Of a DNA stretch of 49,239 bases, positions 7,882-18,034 are shown piece after piece. Made by a program: the position numbers and the translations under genes. Every line of letters begins with the position of its first letter. Position 1 is the first letter of the stretch. The DNA comes from Ignavibacteriota bacterium (GTDB lineage: Bacteria > Bacteroidota > Ignavibacteria > UBA10030), in assembly GCA_003142575.1 (NCBI GenBank), contig PLMS01000031.1, positions 1 through 49,239 on the forward strand, given 5' to 3'. The notes beneath the pieces are model-generated. The model searched no databases. It had not been told where the DNA came from and saw only the letters and a list, made by a program, of their open reading frames with translations.

Positions 7882-10272
7882 TTACATTTCGACAAGAACT
7901 TCATTGTTATCCATCATTCGATCAACAGGAATAAGATTGTCGTCAATGACAGTTCCATTCAAAATGATTTTCTTCACACCTTTCTGGATCCCATTCTTAT
8001 TTTTTATAATGATGTTAAAATTTTTATTTCTGAATCTTCGCGTAATCTTCACTTCTTTCCATTTCGATGGAATACATGGATCAATCCTTAATCCCGAATA
8101 ATCAGGTTGAATGCCAAGTATGTACTGTGCGGCAGTATAATATGCCCACGATGCCGTTCCACTCAACCATGGCAACCGAGAAGCGCCATAGCGTGGACTG
8201 TACTTGCTATGGGTAAACTGACAATACACATATGGTTCCGTTTCGCGCACTTCGGCTTTTTTATTATACGCGGAAGGCATAAACTTGCGAAAATATTCGT
8301 ACGCGCGATTACCTCTGCCTGTTAATGCCTCTGCCATAACCACCCAGCCTTGAGTGTGCTGAAAAATCGAGGCGTTCTCTTTCATCCCTTTATTAAATAA
8401 TCTTGCTTTAATTACTTTGGGGTCGGTTTTCTCGACAGGCGGATCGCAGATCATAAGTCCATATTCTGTTGATAAACGTTTCCGAACAACATCCAATAAT
8501 TTTTCCGATTGTTCCCTGGAGGTATGTCCGCTGATCACTGCCCAAGGCTGCGGTTCTAAAAATATTGACGCCTCTTCATTTTCCTTCGAACCGAATTTCA
8601 AACCATCAGCCCTGTAAGCGCGCAAATACCATTCACCGTCCCACGCATGCTGTTCAAGATTTTTATCAAGAGCATTCAGATGACCCTCTGCCCATTTTGC
8701 TTCTTCAGGTTTTTTCAGCATCATTGTAATTTCGATGTACGTTTTGAGCGCATAGCGAAGTTGGAAAGCGACAAACGTCGTCTCTCCATCTTGTCCGAGA
8801 ACTAGGCAATCATTCCAGTCAGCCGATAAACCGCATGGAAATCCATGCTTGCCTGAATGATCAAGATTGAATTGTATGGCACGACGAAGATGCCCAAGCA
8901 CCGTATCTTCTCCCTTATCAGCGTATGGAAGGACTTTTTTATAGAAAGAAATGTCTCCGCTCTCTTTTACATATGCGGGGATGGTATTAAAGAGCCACAT
9001 ACAATCATCTGAGCGATATTCTTTTTCATCAGGCGCTTTTTCGCTTCCGGGTATATGTGCAAACGGTTTGACCACAGGCATCGCACCGCCGCTGGAGACC
9101 TGTCCGGTGATCATCAATTCAAGCCGCTCTTTCACATCGTCAGGAATCGAATGAAGAATGCCGAGCAAATCCTGAACCGTATCACGGTACCCAAGTCCAT
9201 CCCGCTCACCTGAATATACTAGACTTGCTGCACGCGACCATGCAAATGTCATTAAATTGTTGTACGGATTCCATGTATTGAACATACTGTTAAAATCGGC
9301 ATCTGGAGTTATCGCTGTCATACCGGCAATTCTTGAGTGCCAGTATTCTTTCAGCTTTGCAAATTCCTCACGTACTTTGTCCGGATTTCCTAATTCTCGA
9401 ACTGCTTGTTTTCCTTCAACACCGGCAGCACCGATGCCCATAAGCACAACTAACTCTTTCGATTCTCCCGGCTTCAAATCGATGTCGACTTGCAATGTTC
9501 CGCAAGCATTATCACCGACTGCTTTTGAGTTTTTGCATTTTCCTTTTTCGACAACAAGAGGATTCGCATATGTGCGGTACGGACCTATAAATATTTCTCT
9601 ATCAGTATCGAATCCTTTCACCTTCGCACCGGAGATAGCAAGAAATGTATGACGCCCTTGTCCGTTGTCTTCGAAATGCTCTGGCAGTGATGGCATAAAC
9701 ACATTCGTTCCATGGTCGATAATGCCGCCGACGACATCCATCTTCATGATGTACTGTGAATACTGTAGATTGATCATATCTTGCGAGAGATTCCAATTGT
9801 TTGCATATTCGACAAATGTAAAGACACTCAATCTCCTTTTTTTCTTTCCAGTATTTGTTACTTTCATCAGCCAGCATTCGTACATCGTGCCAAGTGGAAC
9901 GAAGTATAATGTTTCCGTTTTGATGGAAGAATATTCAGACGAGATTTTCGTATACGCAGAACCATGACGGCATTCGGATTTATATTCCTTCAAAGATTTT
10001 CCAACGGGCTGCCACGAAGCCGACCAATAATCCTTGCTGTCCTTATCACGCAAGTAAAGATAACGGCCCGGCTGATCCATCGGAATAACATTGAAACGGA
10101 GACGCGTGAAGCGGCCCTGTGCAGCGGATTTCACAAAGCTGTATCCGCCAGCATTGTTGGTAATAATTGCACCGTATTCTGTCGAACCCAAATAATTACT
10201 CCATGACTTCGGAGTATCCGGTCGTTGAATCACGTATTCTTTATTCTTATCGTCAAAAAATCCATACTGCAT
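7882..10272 (-). CDS. GH94 beta-glucoside phosphorylase (cellobiose/cello-oligosaccharide type)
   Basis: This ~796-aa protein has no signal peptide, so it is cytoplasmic. GH94 enzymes cleave beta-glucosides with phosphate, giving alpha-glucose-1-phosphate plus a shortened sugar. The family order is visible: N-terminal YGFFDDKNKEYVIQRPDTP, the beta-sandwich, the GLGYRDTVQDLLGI block, the catalytic SADWNDCL (general-acid Asp) and the C-terminal IPSKWKEVKITRRFRNKNF jelly-roll block. The ATG at 10272 has AAGGAG 9 nt upstream; the TTG at 10290 falls on that site and is rejected. It lies 37 bp after the GPH symporter gene, a natural supplier of imported oligosaccharide. Cellobiose, cellodextrin, laminaribiose or chitobiose specificity cannot be told by eye; the context favours beta-1,4-glucan fragments. 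Confidence 0.92.
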   Translation of the reverse strand: MQYGFFDDKNKEYVIQRPDTPKSWSNYLGSTEYGAIITNNAGGYSFVKSAAQGRFTRLRFNVIPMDQPGRYLYLRDKDSKDYWSASWQPVGKSLKEYKSECRHGSAYTKISSEYSSIKTETLYFVPLGTMYECWLMKVTNTGKKKRRLSVFTFVEYANNWNLSQDMINLQYSQYIMKMDVVGGIIDHGTNVFMPSLPEHFEDNGQGRHTFLAISGAKVKGFDTDREIFIGPYRTYANPLVVEKGKCKNSKAVGDNACGTLQVDIDLKPGESKELVVLMGIGAAGVEGKQAVRELGNPDKVREEFAKLKEYWHSRIAGMTAITPDADFNSMFNTWNPYNNLMTFAWSRAASLVYSGERDGLGYRDTVQDLLGILHSIPDDVKERLELMITGQVSSGGAMPVVKPFAHIPGSEKAPDEKEYRSDDCMWLFNTIPAYVKESGDISFYKKVLPYADKGEDTVLGHLRRAIQFNLDHSGKHGFPCGLSADWNDCLVLGQDGETTFVAFQLRYALKTYIEITMMLKKPEEAKWAEGHLNALDKNLEQHAWDGEWYLRAYRADGLKFGSKENEEASIFLEPQPWAVISGHTSREQSEKLLDVVRKRLSTEYGLMICDPPVEKTDPKVIKARLFNKGMKENASIFQHTQGWVVMAEALTGRGNRAYEYFRKFMPSAYNKKAEVRETEPYVYCQFTHSKYSPRYGASRLPWLSGTASWAYYTAAQYILGIQPDYSGLRIDPCIPSKWKEVKITRRFRNKNFNIIIKNKNGIQKGVKKIILNGTVIDDNLIPVDRMMDNNEVLVEM

Positions 10273-10309
10273 ATTCAAGTTCTCCTTCAATTATTTTTGA
10301 ACGAAAGCA

Positions 10310-11809
10310 TTACACAGTTTTTGGTTCCGCATCATTCGCTTTCCGTCTTGCATCCAGTTCCTCTTTCACTTTTTTCATCGTCGGTTCATCTAATTTATAA
10401 AAGAACGCCAAAATGATGAACGCAACCGAACCAATCGCAACGGGAATAATGCTCATCATATTCCTCAAACCGTTCTGGACATCAATGTTTTGAATAACAT
10501 TGGCAACAAAACCAGTCTGATCCAAAATAAACGCAGCGATCATACTCCCTACAGCCCAGCCAATTTTGTTAGACATAATAGAAGCCGAGAAGACAAGACC
10601 TGTTGCTCTTCTCCCGGTTTTCCATTCTGAATAGTCGGCTGTATCGGCATACAGAACCCACAGCAGCGCGGAAATCGGTCCACCTGTTAATGATCCGAAA
10701 AATTGGAAAATAAAAATCAACAATAAGTTTTCCGGCTTGAAGAAATAGAATGCCCCCGTGCAAACCAACGCCACAACGAAAAGAATGAGGATACCGCCCT
10801 TCCTTCCGAATATTTTTGCGAACCAAGGAACCAGAAGAACACCTACAAGCGATAATCCCTGACCAAGAGTGTTAAAAACGGATGTCAACACTTCAAAACC
10901 AAATTTATGAGTCACATCCAATAGTGCAATCTGTTCTTTTCCAAAAATGCCATAAAGAGGATTAAGAATAAATTGGATGAAGAAATTAGAGATGTGTGAT
11001 AGCAACGGGCTGGCCTGTTCACCGATATAATATTTAAAATAGTGCGTCGTCACACTTAATCGGATACAGACGAAGAGAATAAAAAGAATCGTTACAATGA
11101 ACAATAACATCCACGGAACGTTCTTGGTTAAATCCTTCAGGTCATTTTTAACAGACGTTTTTTCTTTTGCAATGGGTTGAATGCGTTCACGTGTTGAAAG
11201 AAATGTAATTATAAAGAAAATAATCGCCGCAACACCATAAAAACCCATGGTCATTTGCCATCCTTTTGCAGCATTACCACCTCCGAAATGTGCTGCTAAA
11301 GGAAGAACTGTCGCTGAGACAATGAATCCACCGAGATATGCTCCAACGAATTTAAACGATGAGGCGCTCGTCCTTTCGACAGGATCTCCGCTAATAACAC
11401 CCAGCAATGCTGTATAGGGAATATTGACGGCTGAATAGAGGAACATAAAGAGGATGAACGTAGCATAAGCATAAATAAGTTTGCCCGCCTCGCTAAACTC
11501 TGGTGTTGAAAATGCTAAGACTGCAGACACAGCCAACGGGACAGCTCCCCATAAAATATATGGTCTGAATTTTCCCCAGCGGCTTTTTGTTCGATCGGCA
11601 GTCATTCCTATGACCACATCAAAAAAGGCATCTAAAATTCTTGAAATAAAGAACATTAAGCCCGCTGCTTTTCCAGTCAGACCAAAAATGTCTGTATAAA
11701 AGAAAAGGAGCTGCGACATAACCGTTGCCCAGAAAAGACATGATGCTAAATCGCCAAATCCGTATCCGATTTTTTCTTTTATTGAAAGCTTCTGAGTGAC
11801 ATTCTCCAT
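10310..11809 (-). CDS. GPH/MelB-type sugar:cation symporter (MFS superfamily)
   Basis: This ~499-aa inner-membrane importer of the glycoside-pentoside-hexuronide:cation family has twelve hydrophobic segments. The N-terminal IGYGFGDLASCLFWATVM and the cytoplasmic loop DAFFDVVIGMTADRTKSRWG ending KFRPYILWG are the MelB-type hallmarks, where acidic residues bind Na+ or H+. The ATG at 11809 has AGGAG at 6-nt spacing, so I prefer it to the start at 11833. It sits between GH3 and GH94, which suggests uptake of trimmed oligosaccharides or disaccharides (cellobiose, isoprimeverose-type sugars) into the cytoplasm, where GH94 acts. The substrate is inferred from context only. Confidence 0.92.
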   Translation of the reverse strand: MENVTQKLSIKEKIGYGFGDLASCLFWATVMSQLLFFYTDIFGLTGKAAGLMFFISRILDAFFDVVIGMTADRTKSRWGKFRPYILWGAVPLAVSAVLAFSTPEFSEAGKLIYAYATFILFMFLYSAVNIPYTALLGVISGDPVERTSASSFKFVGAYLGGFIVSATVLPLAAHFGGGNAAKGWQMTMGFYGVAAIIFFIITFLSTRERIQPIAKEKTSVKNDLKDLTKNVPWMLLFIVTILFILFVCIRLSVTTHYFKYYIGEQASPLLSHISNFFIQFILNPLYGIFGKEQIALLDVTHKFGFEVLTSVFNTLGQGLSLVGVLLVPWFAKIFGRKGGILILFVVALVCTGAFYFFKPENLLLIFIFQFFGSLTGGPISALLWVLYADTADYSEWKTGRRATGLVFSASIMSNKIGWAVGSMIAAFILDQTGFVANVIQNIDVQNGLRNMMSIIPVAIGSVAFIILAFFYKLDEPTMKKVKEELDARRKANDAEPKTV

Positions 11810-11877
11810 AAGAGTCTCCTGACGTTTATACACCGACGAGTTTGTTGTACTTTCTTATCAATTCATATCTACAGATG

Positions 11878-14004
11878 TTATTGCAATTCTATGGATTTCT
11901 TCAATTTGATGTCTTTCGATGAAGACCCAACAAAAATATTAAACCTTCCTTTTTCTATAAACCAATCCTTCGTTTTGGGATTCCAGAATGAAAAGTCTTG
12001 CTTCTGTAACGCCATCTCGACTGTCGTATTTTCTCCAGGTATTAAATCTACTTTCCTAAATCCCTTTAACTCTTTCACCGGACGAGGAACAGTACATTCA
12101 GGATCTTGAATATATAATTGAGCGATCTCCGATCCTTTTTTCTTTCCGATATTTTTTATCGTAAAGCTTACCAGAATAACATCCTGTTCATGGAATTGAT
12201 CTTTCGAAACCCGAAGATCGCTGTATTCAAATTCAGTATAGGAAAGTCCATACCCAAATGGATACAGTGGTTCAATATTGTTCTTTTCATACCAACGATA
12301 CCCTGAAAAAATTCCTTCGGTGTAGCGAACATCGTACACTGGACGACCTTTTTCAACTTTATCATTCCATTTCTTATACAATGTTTCTCCTTCCGGTAGG
12401 TAACCGAAACCCGGAGAGTCTTTGAAATCTTTTTCTATGGTTATGGGAAGTTTTCCGGACGGGTTTGTTTTTCCCGAGAGGATTTCTGCTAATGCTGTAT
12501 TCCCATTTTGACCGACGTACCATGCATAAATAATCGCTTTCGCTTTATCATTCCAGTTTGTCATTTTGACACCACTGCCGGAAGTGACAACAACGATGGT
12601 ATTTGGATTATTATTCACACATTCGCGCACTTTATTCTCTTGATCTTCCGGAAGTTCAAATGGACGATCCCATCCTTCACTATCGAGCGTGCCGACGTTA
12701 CACAGCACGACATCTGCTGATTTAATTTGCTCAAGACTCGGATTGTCCGCAGAGAAGATTCTATCACCGAATTCTTTTCTTAATTCGTCAATCATCAATC
12801 GCTGATGATATCCTATCACTTCTGCAGACCCTCCGCCCATCGCATTTTTTTTTACATAGTCACCTGTAACTAAAATATTTTTAAGGTTGTCTGTCAGAGG
12901 AAGAATAGCATTTTCATTCTTCAGAAGTACTATTCCTTCGCGGGCTGATTGGAGAGCAATCAGCTCATGATTTTCATACATCGCATCATCCGGTGGCAAT
13001 TTTTTCTGATCATGAAGTTTCATGGAAAAATATGTCCGTAAGATGCTTTTTACCATTCGATCGATATCTTCGATCTTCACTTTCCCATCTTGAAGAAGCT
13101 GGTGAGCATCTTTGAGAGCAACGGCAAACGGCATCTCCAAATCCTGACCGGATTTTGCCAGCTTTTCACCGTCATACACAGACCACCAGTCTGTCATCAC
13201 CAGCCATTTGAAACCCAACTGCTTTCGCAAAACAGTATCGATCACATATTCGCTTTGCCCGCACCATTCTCCATTTAATAAATTATACGAGGTCATGACC
13301 GCTCTGGCACCGGCATGGATTCCTGCTTTAAACGGCGGCAAATAGATTTCGTGCAATGTTCTTTCGTCAATCATTGAATTACTTTTTCTTCTGAAATATT
13401 CTGTATTGTTCGCCAAAAAATGTTTTAATGTGGCTACCGTTCCAGTGCTCTGTACACCTTGTACATACTTTTCAATCAATCGTGCTCGGAGAAACGGATC
13501 TTCACCGAAGTATTCGAAATTACGGCCGCATTGTGAATGCCGATAACTATTCAAACCCGGCCCGAGTAAAATACCAATTCCACCCTGGCGACATTCTTCA
13601 CCGACCGCTTCTGCATATTTGTAGGTAAGTTCCGGATTCCAGGTTGCAGCTAATAACAGCGGACATGGGAAAGCTGTAGATTTTTCCAATTGATATTTCG
13701 TTAAGTCATAGTCTTTAAATTTTCCTCTGATATGTACACCCTGCGTCGCATCGGTCATATAGACCTCAGAAAGATTCAGCCTGGGAATCGGCCTGAGAAA
13801 AAATGATCGATCACCACCGATGTATGCAATTTTTTCATCCAACGTCATCAAAGCCAAAACCGAGTCAGCTATTTCATCAGCCTGCTCATACGAGAGTGGT
13901 TGAAATTGCTCCTTCTCCTTTTTTATGGATTGGGCTTTCGTGTGATTATAAAGAAGAAAGACAACAATCAACAATGATACTAAAACGATCAATTCTTTAT
14001 TCAT
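11878..14004 (-). CDS. GH3 beta-glucosidase/beta-glycosidase, exported
   Basis: This 708-aa protein has an N-terminal signal or anchor (ELIVLVSLLIVVFLLY). The (beta/alpha)8 domain contains LKHFLANNTEYFRR and the nucleophile Asp in VMTDWWSV near residue 272. The alpha/beta sandwich domain (LLKNENAILPLTDNLKNILV, GSGVKMTNW) and a C-terminal fibronectin-III-like domain (PFGYGLSYTEFEYSDL) complete the standard three-domain beta-glucosidase layout. It probably removes glucose from the non-reducing end of debranched cello-oligosaccharides in the periplasm. Its start overlaps the stop of the aldo/keto reductase gene by 4 bp, so the two are translationally coupled. GH3 also includes beta-xylosidases and others, so the substrate is inferred. 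Confidence 0.92.
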   Translation of the reverse strand: MNKELIVLVSLLIVVFLLYNHTKAQSIKKEKEQFQPLSYEQADEIADSVLALMTLDEKIAYIGGDRSFFLRPIPRLNLSEVYMTDATQGVHIRGKFKDYDLTKYQLEKSTAFPCPLLLAATWNPELTYKYAEAVGEECRQGGIGILLGPGLNSYRHSQCGRNFEYFGEDPFLRARLIEKYVQGVQSTGTVATLKHFLANNTEYFRRKSNSMIDERTLHEIYLPPFKAGIHAGARAVMTSYNLLNGEWCGQSEYVIDTVLRKQLGFKWLVMTDWWSVYDGEKLAKSGQDLEMPFAVALKDAHQLLQDGKVKIEDIDRMVKSILRTYFSMKLHDQKKLPPDDAMYENHELIALQSAREGIVLLKNENAILPLTDNLKNILVTGDYVKKNAMGGGSAEVIGYHQRLMIDELRKEFGDRIFSADNPSLEQIKSADVVLCNVGTLDSEGWDRPFELPEDQENKVRECVNNNPNTIVVVTSGSGVKMTNWNDKAKAIIYAWYVGQNGNTALAEILSGKTNPSGKLPITIEKDFKDSPGFGYLPEGETLYKKWNDKVEKGRPVYDVRYTEGIFSGYRWYEKNNIEPLYPFGYGLSYTEFEYSDLRVSKDQFHEQDVILVSFTIKNIGKKKGSEIAQLYIQDPECTVPRPVKELKGFRKVDLIPGENTTVEMALQKQDFSFWNPKTKDWFIEKGRFNIFVGSSSKDIKLKKSIELQ

Positions 14005-15032
14005 ACATTCACCTGAGTTAATACTGATTTTATATTTTTACCATTTAATATTTTATCAATCAACCTTAATTCTTCAGATGTAAATTTCGCATTCTTCAAT
14101 GCTCCCACCGCATCCTCAATTTGAGAAACACGGCTGGCTCCGATCAACACCGAGGTCATTTCCGGATGACGCAGCACCCAGGCAAGCGCCATTTGTGCCA
14201 TGAATTGATTTCGCTGTTTAGCAATTTCATTCAGTTGACGTACTTTTGAGATTTTTTCCTCGGACACCTCTTCGACCTTTAAAAATCCATGCGGCTTTGC
14301 GGCACGTGAATCTGATGGAATACCATCAAGATATTTTTCGGTCAGCAATCCTTGCGCTAAAGGAGAGAATGCAATACATCCGATTCCTTCTTTTTTTAAA
14401 ACTCTCAACAAATCTTTTTCAATCCATCGGTTGAACATGCTGTATTTCGGCTGATGGATGAGACAAGGGGTGCCAAGCGAACGGAGAATCTTTGAAGCTT
14501 TCGCAGTCAACCCCGGTGAATAATTAGAGACTCCAACATAGAGGGCTTTGCCGCTGCGGACAATCTGATCAAGAGCATACATTGTTTCTTCCAATGGTGT
14601 CTCAAGATCCGGACGGTGATGGTAAAAAATATCGACGTACTCCAATCCCATGCGACTCAGGCTTTGATCCAAACTCGCAATCAAATACTTCCTCGATCCC
14701 CACTCTCCATACGGACCGGGCCACATCAGATATCCGGCTTTTGTGGAAATAATTAATTCATCCCGATGTGATGAAAAATCTTTTTTTAATATTTTCCCAA
14801 AATTTTCTTCGGCCGATCCTGGAGAAGGGCCATAATTATTTGCCAGATCGAAATGCGTTATTCCCAGATCGAACGCACATCGAATCATTGCCCGTGCATT
14901 GCTCATATTGTCAACACTTCCGAAGTTGTGCCACAATCCCAATGAAATGGCCGATAATTTCAGTCCGCTTCGTCCACATCGATTATACTTCATTTCATTG
15001 TATCTATCTATCTCTGGAGAATAGAAACCCAT
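14001..15032 (-). CDS. aldo/keto reductase (YghZ-like)
   Basis: This 343-aa NADPH-dependent oxidoreductase of the AKR fold is probably cytoplasmic. Visible catalytic-tetrad motifs are Asp and Tyr in THFDLANNYGPSPGSAE, Lys in IISTKAGYLM and His in IFYHHRPDLETPLEE; the C-terminal cofactor site reads TSVLIGASRVSQIEDAVGAL. It resembles the L-glyceraldehyde-3-phosphate reductase/YghZ group, which carries the long loop MWPGPYGEWGSRKYL. AGGTG lies 5 nt before the ATG at 15032; the second ATG (MKYNRCGRSGL) is where homologues often start. It is coupled to the GH3 gene by a 4-bp overlap. Its role may be reduction of a released sugar or aldehyde product; nothing fixes the substrate. Confidence 0.9.
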   Translation of the reverse strand: MGFYSPEIDRYNEMKYNRCGRSGLKLSAISLGLWHNFGSVDNMSNARAMIRCAFDLGITHFDLANNYGPSPGSAEENFGKILKKDFSSHRDELIISTKAGYLMWPGPYGEWGSRKYLIASLDQSLSRMGLEYVDIFYHHRPDLETPLEETMYALDQIVRSGKALYVGVSNYSPGLTAKASKILRSLGTPCLIHQPKYSMFNRWIEKDLLRVLKKEGIGCIAFSPLAQGLLTEKYLDGIPSDSRAAKPHGFLKVEEVSEEKISKVRQLNEIAKQRNQFMAQMALAWVLRHPEMTSVLIGASRVSQIEDAVGALKNAKFTSEELRLIDKILNGKNIKSVLTQVNV

Positions 15033-15091
15033 GTTTCACCTGTTTCATAGAAAAGAGTGCGTACTGGAAAAATATTGTATTCATCCAAAAT

Positions 15092-18013
15092 TTATTCAGG
15101 AACAGATGGCCGCAATACTGACTTCTGCGACTGAATCTGTATGATGTCACTGTCCAAGTCTTTTGAAACAGCTTTCAGGACTATAACACCTGGCTCTTTT
15201 GAAGATTGTATGATGACTTGTGCTAATCCATTGAACACTTTACGCTTCCAAGGATCTGCAGGGTTAGAGACCTGAACGATACCAGGATCAGTGTTTAGGT
15301 TGTCATATTGGAATCTTTTTATCAATGGTTTCCCAACGACTGCATAAATGTTTTTTCCTTCATGAAGAAAAGAATGATCGAGTTTATATTCACGAACCGG
15401 ATCATCGCGCTTTATTTGTGGTACAATAAGTTTTCCATTGATATAGATTGCCTGCTCTTCGCCCAAACTTTTTGGCCAGAGTGAGACACTTGTATTTTCT
15501 GTAAGAGGAGGCAAATTAAACTCACCTCGAATGATCGCAACATCGAGACTGTCTCTTAATGCTACCACATATTCACCCTTCCCATTGACTGCCCATCGCC
15601 AGGTTGCATCCATATATTCCGATTTCACTTCCGGATAATTTTCTTTCTGGGCCGTTGATTGTGCTTTTAGATGATCAATATTGACCTGACTCATACGTTC
15701 AAAATACCTGTCCGGCTCGTGCGATGATGGATCTCCATTTCCTACACCCATAATTATTCCCGGTCCTTGTATGGAAAAAGTGATTTCATTTCCGGACGTA
15801 GGGACAATTCTTCCTTTCGAATCAAGAACCTGTACTGTCACAACTGCAACATCTTCACCATTTGCTTGTATGGTCGATCGATCGGGAATCACTTTCACAG
15901 AGGCTGGTTCTCCTGTTGTCTCGATTTTCTCGGAGAAAATCTGCCGACCATTTTTATACCCGTGTGCAAGTAAGGCTCCAGGTTCATATGGAATCGTCCA
16001 TTCGAGATGAGAATTCTTAGGAACATGTTTTTTCCCTAAGCTTTTTTTGTTGAGGAATAATTCCACTTCGTCACAATTGCTGTAACCCCAAACGTTGATC
16101 GGCTGTCCCTCCTTCCCTTTCCAATTCCAATGTGGGAAAATATGCAGCACCGGCTCATTACTCCACCATGATTTGAGATAATAAAACATGTCTTTGGGAA
16201 AACCACAAAGGTCAACAATGCCGGATTGAGATGTCACCTGCGGCCAGCCGAATGGACTGGCTTCACCGCGATAATCAAATCCTGTCCAGAAGAAAATTCC
16301 GGAAAGAAAAGGCCGAGCTGCATAAAACTTTAATCCTTCTTCCACGCCATGTCCTGGAGGCTTTCTATCTATCGGAGCCAGATGCGCGTGCAATGAATCA
16401 TCAAAATAGATACCACGTGTGCTTCTTGAAGTCGTCTCTTCCGTTCCCATACTCGGTTGTTGAGGAAAATCGGCATGCTGCTTATCGATATTTCCATTGA
16501 ATATATAGTTAAAACCCATAACATCTTGCACGGTCGATATTCCATTACCCCATCCGCCGCTATTGGCATACGTAATACGGCGAGTCGGGTCAAGCTTCTG
16601 CGCAAACGTTTGCATTGTCGTAGCCAATCGCGCACCGGTAATATTGCCCTCGACCGCCCATTCCTCGTTGGCGATCGACCAAACAAAAACACTCGGATGA
16701 TTCCTATCGCGTACGATCATTCGTTTGAGGAGATCAAGATGTTCAGTGTTTGTTCCAAGCAACCGATTCTCATCGATCACAAGCATACCTATTCGATCGC
16801 AAGCATCGAGAAGTTCAGGAGTTGCCGGGTTATGTGAACAGCGGTAAGCATTCATTCCCATTTCTTTCAATCGCTTAACGCGAAATTCCTGAAGCGCATC
16901 TGGAATGGCTGTACCAACTCCTGCATGATCTTGATGATTATTACTTCCTTTCAGATACACATGTTTACCATTGAGAAAGAATCCTTCCCTAGAGTCAAAT
17001 CGGAGAGTGCGAATTCCAAATGGAGTTTCATATTGATCGACAAGAGAATCTGCTGAAGTGACAGTTGTGATAAGCTTATACAAATACGGCGTTTCAATCG
17101 ACCATAGTCTGGGATTGACGACGTTCATCAGATTTGAATATTCATTCGATTCGCCAGAATGAAGCACACATTGTTTCAATTCTGCATGCGCAATAGTTTC
17201 ACCGTTTGCATCCTTGATGGTATGTTTGACTTCGAACGTTGCATTCTTCGCTCCTTCATTGACCATCGTAACACGAGCCGTAATGTCAGCAGAATTTTCT
17301 TTCACGTCAGATGAAACGAATGTACCAAATGGTGCAATATGAAGCGGTGCTGTTTTATTCAACCACACATGTCGATAGATGCCCGCACCCTCATAATACC
17401 ATCCCTCTTCCATAGTCGCATCGACACGGACAGCAACAACATTTTCACCTCCATAATTTAAATAATCGGTGATGTCGTATTGAAAACTGTAATAGCCACA
17501 GTGTTCTTCACCAAGATAAAATCCATTGACCCAAACAACCGAGTTGCGATGGACTCCGTCGAACTGTATACTGATGCGCTTACCTAAATCCGACTCAGGA
17601 ATAGTGAAGGTTTTTCGATACCAGCCGATACTCGTTGCCGGATAATTACGCCCGATAGTTTTATATCCATGACTATAACTTGCCAGTGAATCAAACGGCA
17701 GTTCGACTGCCCAGTCGTGAGGAAGATTCAACGTACGCCAAGGACGATCATCAAAGTTTTTCGATGCCGGGCCATCACCGTACCCGGCTTTCGCAAAATA
17801 AGAGAAATATCCTGTAGCATGATTGAAATCCTTTTTTACATCAGTGGCATGTCCAAGAGCAAATTTCCAACCAAAATCCATGAGCAACCGTTCACGTACG
17901 CTTGTCTTCACCGGTGATGAAAAATTTTTCTCTGTGGCCAACAGTGAGCCTGATTCAATCAGGATTACTATATTAAAAACTGCAGCATATTTTACCCAAG
18001 GTCTCTGTTTCAT
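15092..18013 (-). CDS. GH2 beta-galactosidase-like enzyme, exported
   Basis: This 973-aa enzyme has a hydrophobic N-terminus consistent with a signal peptide (YAAVFNIVILIESGSLLA). The GH2 sugar-binding jelly roll (LPHDWAVELPF, GIYRHVWLNKTAPLH), the immunoglobulin-like domain and the TIM barrel follow. In the barrel, the acid/base Glu lies in WSIANEEW near residue 450 and the nucleophile Glu in MGTEETTSR near 523. Beyond it are a DUF4982-type segment (CDEVELFLNKKSLGKK) and a bacterial Ig-like region (RSTIQANGEDVAVVTVQVLD). In a xyloglucan setting it would remove beta-1,2-linked galactose from side chains. The RBS AAGG sits 7 nt before the ATG. GH2 also holds beta-mannosidases, glucuronidases and arabinopyranosidases, so galactosidase is the best but not the only reading. 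Confidence 0.9.
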   Translation of the reverse strand: MKQRPWVKYAAVFNIVILIESGSLLATEKNFSSPVKTSVRERLLMDFGWKFALGHATDVKKDFNHATGYFSYFAKAGYGDGPASKNFDDRPWRTLNLPHDWAVELPFDSLASYSHGYKTIGRNYPATSIGWYRKTFTIPESDLGKRISIQFDGVHRNSVVWVNGFYLGEEHCGYYSFQYDITDYLNYGGENVVAVRVDATMEEGWYYEGAGIYRHVWLNKTAPLHIAPFGTFVSSDVKENSADITARVTMVNEGAKNATFEVKHTIKDANGETIAHAELKQCVLHSGESNEYSNLMNVVNPRLWSIETPYLYKLITTVTSADSLVDQYETPFGIRTLRFDSREGFFLNGKHVYLKGSNNHQDHAGVGTAIPDALQEFRVKRLKEMGMNAYRCSHNPATPELLDACDRIGMLVIDENRLLGTNTEHLDLLKRMIVRDRNHPSVFVWSIANEEWAVEGNITGARLATTMQTFAQKLDPTRRITYANSGGWGNGISTVQDVMGFNYIFNGNIDKQHADFPQQPSMGTEETTSRSTRGIYFDDSLHAHLAPIDRKPPGHGVEEGLKFYAARPFLSGIFFWTGFDYRGEASPFGWPQVTSQSGIVDLCGFPKDMFYYLKSWWSNEPVLHIFPHWNWKGKEGQPINVWGYSNCDEVELFLNKKSLGKKHVPKNSHLEWTIPYEPGALLAHGYKNGRQIFSEKIETTGEPASVKVIPDRSTIQANGEDVAVVTVQVLDSKGRIVPTSGNEITFSIQGPGIIMGVGNGDPSSHEPDRYFERMSQVNIDHLKAQSTAQKENYPEVKSEYMDATWRWAVNGKGEYVVALRDSLDVAIIRGEFNLPPLTENTSVSLWPKSLGEEQAIYINGKLIVPQIKRDDPVREYKLDHSFLHEGKNIYAVVGKPLIKRFQYDNLNTDPGIVQVSNPADPWKRKVFNGLAQVIIQSSKEPGVIVLKAVSKDLDSDIIQIQSQKSVLRPSVPE

Positions 18014-18034
18014 ATTTTTACCTTACTCAAATTA

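Noticed and set aside
10273-10290. Upstream TTG start for the GH94 phosphorylase
   Set aside because: It would begin inside the AAGGAG ribosome-binding site that serves the ATG at 10,272.
15092-18013. Reading the GH2 as a beta-glucuronidase or beta-mannosidase
   Set aside because: It cannot be excluded from motifs alone, but the DUF4982-type tail, the paralogous GH2 and the surrounding debranching enzymes fit a galactosidase better.
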